From: DAOPYU01 sp942493245
Lineage (GTDB): Bacteria > Sumerlaeota > Sumerlaeia > UBA8349
DNA: 64,000 nt
Direction of reading: 5' to 3'
Assembly: GCA_942493245.1 (NCBI GenBank)
Contig: OW818685.1
Location: forward strand, 1,302,001-1,366,000
In this document: in pieces, positions 56,656-64,000 of the stretch
How positions within the stretch are numbered: the stretch's first letter is position 1
How the letters are laid out: every line of letters starts with the position of its first letter
Translations under genes and position numbers: made by a program
The notes under the pieces: generated by a model
Seen by the model: the letters and a program-made list of their open reading frames with translations, nothing else
The model's database searches: none
Told to the model about the DNA's origin: nothing

Positions 56656-58632
56656 TTATTTTTTCTCTGTCGAGTATTCTTTCGGTCCCAGGCGGATCGG
56701 GGGGGAGTTCCCCTTGGAATCGGACGCTGTGGGCGGGTTCTCCGGATCCTCTTTCCCGTCTCTTGCTTCCTTAAACTCCCGCCATTTTTCGTCGAAGGCT
56801 GTTCCCGTCTGGTAGAGTCCATAAAGCGGCACATCGCGTTCCGGATTCTCGACGGGCGGGAATGTGACCACGCGTTTGAAGTGTTCCCCGCGATCCTCGT
56901 AAAGCAGCCAATCCACGTCTCCAAAAAGCCCCCGGCGGTATTGCAGCAAGTGGTAGTCCGCACCCTTGTCTTCGTTCAGGATGATGCTTTTTTTCAGCAG
57001 TCCCCAGCGCTGGTAATGTCGCAACACCTCGATGTTGAGCGCGCGCGGGCACACGGTGGCGCCGTCGGGAATGGTGGCGTTCAGGACTTTAAGCGCATCC
57101 CCGTCGAGGCCTTCCCCCCAGTAGGTCATCTCAAAACGCGCGAAGGCGCGTTTGCGCCCGCCCGCCAGTTCATTGAAATAGGTCAAATAATAGGGACTGA
57201 CCGACCAGAATGCCCAGACGCCGTTCAGAATCAGGAGCGTCAGTACGGCCAGAAAGACCCGAGGCGCGCAGGCCACAGTGGGCGATTTCCGGTCGAAATG
57301 CCCGCCGATGCGCACCAGCACTGCACCGCCAATCCCGGCCAGGATGGCGAGAAAGGGGAAAGCGGGCAGAAAAAGGCGCTCCCCGTCGTACTTGGGTGAT
57401 CCCAGCACGATGGGGATCAGGCAGGGCAGAATGGCGGCCCACAGGAAAAGAAACCCGACGGACTTCTGTTGCGGGTCGCGCACGGTACGCGCCACGCCCA
57501 GCGTGGACAGGATGAGGGTGACCAGAGGCACGGTCAAGGCCGTGATCGTCAGGGGATAGTGCCAGGGAACCGGCTCGGTTGTGTTGGTGTAAATTTTTCC
57601 CAGGAACAGAAGGCCGATCTGACTGTGCGAGGCATTCCAGAAAACATATTGAATCAGATGGATCAGGGGCTGGTCCCACAGCCAGGGCCAGGATAGAAAC
57701 ATGACCGCCGGGCCGATGAAAATCATCGAATAGGCATTGTTGATCGAGCGCTGGCGGTGGAACAGGAAAGCCCAGGGAAGAACGATCAACGGCAAAAACG
57801 CGCCGTTGATTTTCGTCGAGAGGGCCAGACCGAAGAACACCCCGGTCAGGATGGCCCACTTGCGGCTGTCCAGCCCCCGGACAAAGGCGTACACCACCAG
57901 TACGGTCAGGAACACCGTGGGGGTTTCCGTCAACGCAAAATGGGCGTGGCCAAAGATGCGGGGCATGAAGAAATAGGCCACGACGGCGATGCGCGCCGTG
58001 ATGCGCCCACAGTGAAGGCGCGCCAGCAGATAGAGCGCCACGAGGGTCAAGCCATACAGAACGGCGTTGGGCCAACGCATGGCAAAGAGGGGAAAGTCTT
58101 CCGACCGGGGGATGGAGAGCCCCAGAGCCACCAGGAACCGGGTGATCGAGGGATGCCCTTTCGGTTCCATCTTGTAGGTGTTCCACCAGAGTTCAAGATC
58201 CGGTCCCTGGATCGGGGGATAATCTCCCGAGAAACACTCCTCGATCCAGTTCAGGGTTCGGGATCCCGCTTCCACGTAGTAAGCCTCGTCCCAGCACATG
58301 CCAACACGGGGCGACGTAATGATGACCGAAGCGGTTCCGAGCACGAAGAGCAGCGCCAGCAGCCACTTTTCGAAGCGTTCGCTCAGGATGCCGCTGAGTT
58401 CCGGGGAGTCGGTGCGAGACCCTTTGATGAGTTCTTCTTCATTGGTGTCCTGACCGGCTTCGGGCAGGAGCACGGGAGCATAGAGGCGTTTGCGGCGTTC
58501 TTCCGGGATGGGGGAGGCAATAGACCAGGGTTGCGCGCCGTCTGAAAGCGGTGCGTGAGGAGTTTTTTCGAAATCGAACGTTTGATCTCGTTTCTCAGGT
58601 GGCGATGTGGACGGGTTAGGCCCCTCTGACAC
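56656..58632 (-). CDS. Integral-membrane glycosyltransferase, PMT/ArnT (GT39/GT83-like) family
   Basis: 658 aa from a GTG start with GAGGAGG 9 bp upstream. A roughly 85-residue hydrophilic N-terminal tail precedes about 10-11 hydrophobic segments. The first extracytoplasmic loop has the acidic pair typical of the family (MCWDEAYYVEAGSRTLNW) and GHPSITRFLVALGL. The later HAHFALTETPTVFLTVLV resembles the ArnT/PMT ETP region. The C-terminal soluble domain is family-variable. It probably transfers a sugar from a polyprenyl-phosphate donor to a surface acceptor. It is followed by other membrane-linked genes on the same strand and has its own promoter-like boxes at 58699. Confidence 0.82.
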   Translation of the reverse strand: MSEGPNPSTSPPEKRDQTFDFEKTPHAPLSDGAQPWSIASPIPEERRKRLYAPVLLPEAGQDTNEEELIKGSRTDSPELSGILSERFEKWLLALLFVLGTASVIITSPRVGMCWDEAYYVEAGSRTLNWIEECFSGDYPPIQGPDLELWWNTYKMEPKGHPSITRFLVALGLSIPRSEDFPLFAMRWPNAVLYGLTLVALYLLARLHCGRITARIAVVAYFFMPRIFGHAHFALTETPTVFLTVLVVYAFVRGLDSRKWAILTGVFFGLALSTKINGAFLPLIVLPWAFLFHRQRSINNAYSMIFIGPAVMFLSWPWLWDQPLIHLIQYVFWNASHSQIGLLFLGKIYTNTTEPVPWHYPLTITALTVPLVTLILSTLGVARTVRDPQQKSVGFLFLWAAILPCLIPIVLGSPKYDGERLFLPAFPFLAILAGIGGAVLVRIGGHFDRKSPTVACAPRVFLAVLTLLILNGVWAFWSVSPYYLTYFNELAGGRKRAFARFEMTYWGEGLDGDALKVLNATIPDGATVCPRALNIEVLRHYQRWGLLKKSIILNEDKGADYHLLQYRRGLFGDVDWLLYEDRGEHFKRVVTFPPVENPERDVPLYGLYQTGTAFDEKWREFKEARDGKEDPENPPTASDSKGNSPPIRLGPKEYSTEKK

Positions 58633-58698
58633 TTGATAGATCCTCCTCAGATTTCGGAATGCGGACGTTTTAACATCAATCCCGTGGGGGGCTTGATT

Positions 58699-58726
58699 AT
58701 TATAACAATAAAGTACCCGATGTCCC
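58699..58726 (-). promoter_or_regulatory. Possible sigma70-type promoter of the PMT-family gene
   Basis: On the minus strand a perfect -10 TATAAT (58704-58699) is preceded, 16 bp away, by GGGACA (about 58726-58721; 4 of 6 to TTGACA). This would give a leader of about 60 nt before the GTG start at 58632. Confidence 0.5.
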
Positions 58727-58795
58727 GATCCCGCTTTGCCCTTCAGGGCTGATTTCCGTCGAGACTATACAAGGCGCTCTGACAGAAAGCAAACC

Positions 58796-61513
58796 TTAAC
58801 CGCTTTTTCCCGGGGTCGAAAAATTTCCGGATTGGCGGTTCCGGCGATGGTCCTCGAGCGCGCCGCGCAACAGTGCCGCCAGATGCTGGGCTTGTCTTCC
58901 GACTATTACGGCGCCTCGGCGGGCCGCCTGCTTGAACGGCAGAAAGGAGGCCGCGCAACTCACCAGGAGGACAAAACAGCACGAGATAAAAAGTCCCAGG
59001 CGGAAACTGAACGGCTCGTACTGGATGCGTACGCGTGATGGACCTTCCGGAATCGAGACCCCCATCATGGCGGAATTGACCCGTTTCAGCGGGAGCGCCT
59101 CATTCTCCCAGCGGCACACCCAACCCGGGAAGGGCGCCTCGTTCAAAATCAACTCGTCCGCGGTTTCGACGCTCTTTTCGACAAGATAACCATTGGGCGA
59201 CCCCGCAATCCGCTTGATGTTCAACGTGTCGGCATCCCCGGATTTCAGAAGTGCGCTCAGAGTCGGGGTGGACCCGGAGGCATCGGCTTGCAGCGCCCCT
59301 TCGCGCAGGTAAGTGAGATTGGGCTGGGTAACGCTTCGGGGGATCATGCTGTCGGGACGTGGGGGCACATCGAGCGCGCTCAAATCGCAGAAGTTCTGTA
59401 AAGCGCTTTTCCAGGAAAAACGGGGCAGATAGTCCAGATTCTCATAGAGGGCGACTTGTTTCTGGCAGACGGGCAGGAGTTCAAATTCGTCGGACTGTTC
59501 CGTGTTCCAGGGGCGGAAACTCTGGACGGCGATGAGTTTGAGGTGCATCTGACTCAACTTCTCATCGCTGACGGCGCTGAAGATCCGCATGTCTATCTTG
59601 TCGAATCGGTCCGGTCTCTGTTTGTCGGTTTTCTGGGTCATGAGAAAGTACAACTGGCCCATCAGCGATTCGAGCTGGGCATCGGTCAGGACTCTCCCGC
59701 TCAGAACATTCAGGTTGCGAATGCCCAGTTGCTCCTGAAGATCGAGGGGGAGAAGTTTCAGGATGTGGCGCAGGTGGGTGTAGCTCAAAGGTTGGTCGCA
59801 CAGAAGATAACGGACGTTGAGCAGGCCCATGAGGTGGGGATCGGGCGGCAGACTGCGCAGGTTGCGGGTGAATCGGCCCATGATGTCGCGGGGATTGTCA
59901 GCGTCAATGAATGCGCGGAAGTTCAGACTGGGCAACAGCCCCTCTTCATAACCGTTAATTGCGTCTATTCCCCAGAGGGTGTTCAGGTTGGGTTGAAGGC
60001 GCTGATTCTGAAGCAACGCCCCCATTTTTTTCCGTTCTCGGTGGATCAGAAACTGATTCTCCTCCAGGTCGTACTGAACTTCGCTCGTGAGGTGAAAGAC
60101 GCGGTGCTCACCCGGGTGTGTGAGGAGGTAGTCGGTCACAATTCCCCGGTCTTCCAGGATCATATCGGTATCGTTGAACCGAAAGGCCTGATTGCGGCTG
60201 AACAGATACAGATCGAACAGGACCACGCACAGGATCAGCAGACAGATGAGTTTGACCGTCTTGTCCTGAATCCGCCGCCGCTCGCTGAGGTAGTGGACAG
60301 TCTGATTGAACCCGATAGCCGCCAGAACCGCGAGCGAAAGCGTGACAAAGAAGAGAAACCGGGCGGGTACCCGGAAACCTTCCCCCCCCGGCAACAGCAT
60401 CATTAAAAATCGGTAGGGGAGGCCATTGCAGACGTTCTCGCCAAAAGCGATCAGAAGCGACACCAGGGTGAGGACCATGAAGGCCCGCACCGCAAACTCT
60501 CGGATCAACAGGCACACGGCCAACAGGGCGAATGCCAGCGTGGCCAGGCCCGCATAGCAGGTGACCTCACTGTAGGGATAATGATACACGTTTTTCTCGT
60601 GAAACGCCTCGTGTAACCCCGTGGCCGGGTTCCCATAGGTTTGGGGCATGAGGAGGGTGATGAGGTGATTGGGGGGGAAAGAACCCACAAACATGCGGTT
60701 GGGATCGTCCATCGGGCGCACCGACAGGTTGGCCAATTCCTGTGACGGCAGAATCTGAGCGGAAGCCAGGCCCACCCCCAGAAAAACGCCTGCCGCCAGG
60801 CAGGCCATTCCTCGAACCGGGAAGAGTTCGGTCTTGCGGCGGTGATAGAAATACACGCAGTAACAGATCAGAAGACACATCAGGTAAATCAACGTGTAGG
60901 CCACGTATTGCGGGTGCCCGGCCAGAATCTGCATGGCCTGAAAGAAAGCCAGCAGCAGGGTGCTTTTCAGGTTGGGCCGCCGGATCAGGATCAGGGACTC
61001 GGCCAGAATCCAGGGAACCCAGCTGAGCGTAGCCAACTGGTTGACGTGGTCGGTGTGGGCGCCGACAAACCCGCAACATCCCAGCACGATGGCCATGAAC
61101 ACAGACGCAAAACGGTCCAGATCGAGGGTTCGCCAGCCGAGAAAGTAGGCGCCGAAAGCCAGCCAGACCAGACTGCAGAAAAGGCTGAAATTCAGAGCCG
61201 CCGGAGCCGATTTGAAAAACAGGGTGAGGATTTGCGGGGGGTAGAGCACACCCGCCTGAAAAGTCGCCAAGAAGGGCGCCCCCAGCCAGGTGCCCGAATT
61301 CCACAGGGGGATCACGCCGTTGAAGACCGCATGCCGATAATGGGTTAGAGCGGGCAGAAAAAGACTCATCCCATCCCCGCCGTAAGACATTCGGAGCGGG
61401 TTCAGGAGCGGTTGCCCATAGAAAAGCGCCATCAGGCCCAGGATGAGCAGAAGGTCCAGCGTCGTTTTAGACAAGGTAGGGCGTTTGGGCGGAAACAGCG
61501 TCCAAAAGGTCAT
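58796..61513 (-). CDS. YfhO-family integral membrane protein
   Basis: 905 aa. About a dozen hydrophobic helices occupy the N-terminal half, starting LDLLLILGLMALFYGQPLL. The conserved early region YGGDGMSLFLPALTHYRHAV followed by IPLWNSGTWLGAPFL and LAGHPQYVAYTLIYL is typical of YfhO-like proteins. The C-terminal soluble half (about 500-860) contains NEAPFPGWVCRW, the usual end-domain motif, then one last helix (FRLGLFISCCFVLLVSC). YfhO-type proteins are thought to be GT-C-like enzymes that glycosylate surface polymers. It shares the strand with the PMT-family gene 163 bp downstream. Confidence 0.82.
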   Translation of the reverse strand: MTFWTLFPPKRPTLSKTTLDLLLILGLMALFYGQPLLNPLRMSYGGDGMSLFLPALTHYRHAVFNGVIPLWNSGTWLGAPFLATFQAGVLYPPQILTLFFKSAPAALNFSLFCSLVWLAFGAYFLGWRTLDLDRFASVFMAIVLGCCGFVGAHTDHVNQLATLSWVPWILAESLILIRRPNLKSTLLLAFFQAMQILAGHPQYVAYTLIYLMCLLICYCVYFYHRRKTELFPVRGMACLAAGVFLGVGLASAQILPSQELANLSVRPMDDPNRMFVGSFPPNHLITLLMPQTYGNPATGLHEAFHEKNVYHYPYSEVTCYAGLATLAFALLAVCLLIREFAVRAFMVLTLVSLLIAFGENVCNGLPYRFLMMLLPGGEGFRVPARFLFFVTLSLAVLAAIGFNQTVHYLSERRRIQDKTVKLICLLILCVVLFDLYLFSRNQAFRFNDTDMILEDRGIVTDYLLTHPGEHRVFHLTSEVQYDLEENQFLIHRERKKMGALLQNQRLQPNLNTLWGIDAINGYEEGLLPSLNFRAFIDADNPRDIMGRFTRNLRSLPPDPHLMGLLNVRYLLCDQPLSYTHLRHILKLLPLDLQEQLGIRNLNVLSGRVLTDAQLESLMGQLYFLMTQKTDKQRPDRFDKIDMRIFSAVSDEKLSQMHLKLIAVQSFRPWNTEQSDEFELLPVCQKQVALYENLDYLPRFSWKSALQNFCDLSALDVPPRPDSMIPRSVTQPNLTYLREGALQADASGSTPTLSALLKSGDADTLNIKRIAGSPNGYLVEKSVETADELILNEAPFPGWVCRWENEALPLKRVNSAMMGVSIPEGPSRVRIQYEPFSFRLGLFISCCFVLLVSCAASFLPFKQAARRGAVIVGRQAQHLAALLRGALEDHRRNRQSGNFSTPGKSG

Positions 61514-61657
61514 GAGCGTTTTCCCGATCTTTCTGGGATGGCTTCCAATGGTGGTATTTGTAAAATGTTGCCAATCGGCGACCGGAAGTAAAAATAACCG
61601 GAAACACGTCGAATCGCAAATGATTTTGTTGCAAGGAGATGATCGGTGTCCGGCATC

Positions 61658-63421
61658 TCAGTCCACGGAGACGAGCAATTGGATCGAAATCCCCTGGGGC
61701 TGTGGAGTCGCTGTCAGACGCAAGGCATGGAGATGGCGCAGCACACCCAGAACGGTCTGCCAGAATTCGAAATCCGCGCGCACGTCCTTGGACCAGATAT
61801 TGGCGGACCGATGCAGGCGCTGAGCGTAGTCGTACCCCGTTTCGAAATCGGCAAAGAGGCACAGCACCGGCGCCACATCGTTGGAGGACCAGATCGGTTG
61901 CAGCATGGGGTGGTCCAGAGGGCGCAGCCGGTTGTTTTCCGTGGTGGAAGGGGGGGGGGGACTCAGGACCGACTCAACTGTCCCCCCCTGCCGGTTCACG
62001 TGGCCAAACAGGTTTTGCCCCTGGACCTGAAATTCGACGGTTCCCGCCTGAAAGAAACGGGTGGGAGAGCCTTTGGGACTGTTACGGGCGATTTGTTCGA
62101 GCAGGGTGGCGGCGTTTCCCGGGCTGGCCAGTTCCCACCAGATCTGCCCCTGCGGAGCTGGAAACAGGGGGTTGGCCACCATTCCGGTCACGGCGACTCC
62201 GGCGGAAGCCTCCATCGGCTCGACAAAGTCTTCCACAAATCGCACACCGGTCAGGGAGAGCCAGTTTTCTTCGAACTTTCGCACGCTTTTGACGTAAGCC
62301 CTGGTACCAGCCATCCGCTGGCGCAGGTCGAGCGCGAATTTGCGGAGCGCGGGAGATTCGAGCGTGAGCGCCAATGCCGTGCCCACCGGGAGCGCTTCGA
62401 GGCGCTGGCGTGTCTGCGAGCGGTCGGTTGTGGGTTGCTGGCTGGGGGGAGGCGGAGTGTCGTATTTCCAGAACGACTCGAGGTTCAGGCCCGACTCGAT
62501 CAGGTCCAGATTGAATGCTCCCCATCGAATATTTTGGAGTTTTTCGTCGGCATAATCGAGCCAGAATTCCCAGTGCCGGTCCGACGCGATGTCGGCGGGC
62601 AGGGAACGGATGGTCTGCGAGAGGGACTGAGGAGCGACAAAGACATCGAGTCCTGCCAGACGTTTGCGTTCTGCCGCGTAGTCCGAAAAAACCGAGGTTC
62701 GGGCCAGATTGGCGGAAGAATTGGAAGGGACCGGGGACAATTTCCGGTCAATGACGCCTTCCAGCCATCCCCAGTCTGCCGAGCGGAGTGAGACGACCAC
62801 GGTATCGCCGAAGCGGCAGTAACTGAAGGCGCGCTTGGATTTTTCCGCATTGTACCGGTAGAGACGATGCCGCCGGTAACGGCGCTCTTCGAGTGCGAGT
62901 TCCGGGTAACACTGCGCGACAAATTCGGCGAGGTTTTCCTCGAAGCCCAGGTCGGTTCGGGCAATCGCGATCAGCCCGCCGAAGCGGGAATCTTTGTTGT
63001 CGGACGGGGGGGGCAGAAATGCCAGACTGAATTCGCGCCCGAACCAGGTCTGCACGAAGTCGTGGGCCGCGGTCTTCAGGAGTTTGTAGCGGGCTTTGTC
63101 TTTTTCGTTCTGGAGTTTGCGCCAATCGGGATCGGTCAGGAGAAGCGACAGGAAGTCCTCATCCTGCTGAATCTGCTGGAGGGCCTTCAGTTGGTTGAGA
63201 CGATCCAGAAATTGCCCCAGATTGCGCCAGGTGACCAGAACCGCCGTATCGGGAGGCAGGAGGGTTTCCGGCTCTCCGTAGTAGTTGCGTCCGGAACGCC
63301 ATTTGAGCCACAAAGTCAGGACCGTCAGAAGGAAAAGAAGGACCACTGCGCCATGCAGGGCCCTTCTTTTCCAGGTCGAACGCGGTAATGCGGAGTCAGC
63401 CGGTTTACTTTTTGTCATCAT
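61658..63421 (-). CDS. Membrane-anchored protein of unknown function, DUF3352-like
   Basis: 587 aa with one N-terminal anchor helix (LHGAVVLLFLLTVLTLWLKW, residues about 22-41) and the rest extracytoplasmic. It opens with LLPPDTAVLVTWRNLGQFLDRL, continues with GGLIAIARTDLGFEENLAEF and repeats such as FSYCRFGDTVVVSLRSADWG, the style of DUF3352 proteins. No catalytic motif is visible. Its ATG overlaps the end of the S41 protease gene by 17 bp, so the two are coupled; this supports a role in envelope protein handling, but that is inference only. Confidence 0.6.
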   Translation of the reverse strand: MMTKSKPADSALPRSTWKRRALHGAVVLLFLLTVLTLWLKWRSGRNYYGEPETLLPPDTAVLVTWRNLGQFLDRLNQLKALQQIQQDEDFLSLLLTDPDWRKLQNEKDKARYKLLKTAAHDFVQTWFGREFSLAFLPPPSDNKDSRFGGLIAIARTDLGFEENLAEFVAQCYPELALEERRYRRHRLYRYNAEKSKRAFSYCRFGDTVVVSLRSADWGWLEGVIDRKLSPVPSNSSANLARTSVFSDYAAERKRLAGLDVFVAPQSLSQTIRSLPADIASDRHWEFWLDYADEKLQNIRWGAFNLDLIESGLNLESFWKYDTPPPPSQQPTTDRSQTRQRLEALPVGTALALTLESPALRKFALDLRQRMAGTRAYVKSVRKFEENWLSLTGVRFVEDFVEPMEASAGVAVTGMVANPLFPAPQGQIWWELASPGNAATLLEQIARNSPKGSPTRFFQAGTVEFQVQGQNLFGHVNRQGGTVESVLSPPPPSTTENNRLRPLDHPMLQPIWSSNDVAPVLCLFADFETGYDYAQRLHRSANIWSKDVRADFEFWQTVLGVLRHLHALRLTATPQPQGISIQLLVSVD

Positions 63422-64000
63422 GGCTGTTGCTGAACAGCAGGCCGTGCATCAGATCCACCGAGTAACGCAGTTGAGCGTCTTCGGTCACCGGGTGTTTCTT
63501 GGCGGGCTGACGTTTCTTGCGCATGTAGAAAGGAACGCTCTCATCCTCTTCGGTCATGGTGGGTTTCAGCAGTTTTTCATCCAGACCGCCCTCTTCGTCT
63601 TCGGACTCAACCGAAGCGTTCTTGTCGTCTTTCGCTTCGGTGTCCGGGGCGCTTTCTTTCTTTGTCTCGGCGTCCCTGGAGTCGGCGGGTTTTTCTGTCT
63701 GAGTGTCCCCGGCGGTCTTCTCCTCCGGTTTGCCCTCTTTGGCGGCTTCGCCTGTCGGTTTGGCTTCGGCGGATTTTTCCTTGTCGGACTCGACCATCAC
63801 CGGGTCGCCCAGAAGCAAGCCTTTTGTCAGGAGTTTTTCATACTGGGCGTCGGAGACCTCGACATGGACGTCCGGCTCTATTCCGACCAGGTGCATACTC
63901 TTGCCGTCGGGGCCGGCGTTGTTGGGGGTGTAGTACTTGGCCGTGGTCAGGCGAATGGCGTTGGGCAGGTCGTTGGAGTTCTCATCCTGTTCGAGCGAAA
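63405..64000 (-). CDS. S41-family C-terminal processing protease (3' part)
   Basis: The gene continues beyond the right edge; the start is missing. Visible residues include AIRLTTAKYYTPNNAGPDGKS followed by GIEPDVHVEVSD, the block after the catalytic Ser/Lys of CtpA-type proteases (GALKLTTAKYYTPSG in family members). After this the protein has an unusually long tail rich in Lys, Glu, Ala and Thr (about residues 40-130 of the visible part, EAKPTGEAAKEGKPEEKTAG). It then ends MRKKRQPAKKHPVTEDAQLR with a short terminal segment. The low-complexity tail is not part of the core fold. Confidence 0.82.
   Translation of the reverse strand, partial: SLEQDENSNDLPNAIRLTTAKYYTPNNAGPDGKSMHLVGIEPDVHVEVSDAQYEKLLTKGLLLGDPVMVESDKEKSAEAKPTGEAAKEGKPEEKTAGDTQTEKPADSRDAETKKESAPDTEAKDDKNASVESEDEEGGLDEKLLKPTMTEEDESVPFYMRKKRQPAKKHPVTEDAQLRYSVDLMHGLLFSNSHDDKK

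Overview
The window is one contiguous stretch of a GC-rich, probably Gram-negative bacterial chromosome. No gene fixes the phylum. The giant RCC1 and GLUG repeat proteins, the secreted PQQ-propeller/methyltransferase/malectin protein, a DHPS-fold corrinoid-type methyltransferase and class II xylose isomerase would suit a PVC or PVC-like lineage (Planctomycetes, Lentisphaerae, Sumerlaeota, Hydrogenedentes). This is inference only.

Layout. (1) 1-6180, + strand: the Kdp K+-ATPase operon (kdpA 3' end, kdpB, kdpC), then a split KdpD made of a sensor/USP protein and a separate HAMP-PAS histidine kinase. No kdpE follows. (2) 6387-7240: a complete IS5-family (IS427-like) element with 20-bp inverted repeats, a TA duplication and a transposase split by a -1 frame change. 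(3) 7501-28727, + strand: two giant secreted repeat proteins. The first, 4107 aa, carries six blocks of exactly seven RCC1-type repeats, then a long array of 'bacterial repeat' (B-repeat) domains, an FN3 domain and an unrecognised C-terminal domain. The second, 2726 aa, has six GLUG-repeat modules. (4) 28792-40743, - strand: eleven tightly packed, mostly overlapping genes. They encode three B12-binding radical SAM enzymes, another radical SAM enzyme, a BTA1-type (betaine lipid) methyltransferase, an amidohydrolase, a membrane left-handed beta-helix protein, a secreted NTF2-like protein, two GNAT-like proteins and a GH3-type acyl-amido synthetase. It looks like an undescribed biosynthetic operon and is the most interesting part of the window. 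(5) 41043-41643: a broken remnant of a type I restriction R subunit. (6) 42081-64000: core and household genes. These are tRNA-Thr, an FGGY kinase, typA, the PQQ/methyltransferase/malectin protein, a transglutaminase-like protein, KtrAB potassium uptake, xylA, a pterin-binding methyltransferase-like protein, tRNA-Ser, a PMT-family glycosyltransferase, a YfhO-like membrane protein, a DUF3352-like protein and the 3' end of an S41 protease gene.

How the genes fit together. Two potassium systems (Kdp for scarcity, Ktr for constitutive or osmotic uptake) sit about 45 kb apart. The two giant proteins are neighbours in one direction, share B-repeat domains and begin with signal peptides, so they are probably cell-surface or extracellular. 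The eleven-gene operon combines C-methylation or rearrangement chemistry (B12 radical SAM), N-methylation (BTA1-like), acyl activation and amidation (GH3) and acyl transfer (GNAT, beta-helix), which suggests a modified amino-acid or lipid-like product. The product itself cannot be read from the sequence. All calls come from reading translations by eye; no database search was run.
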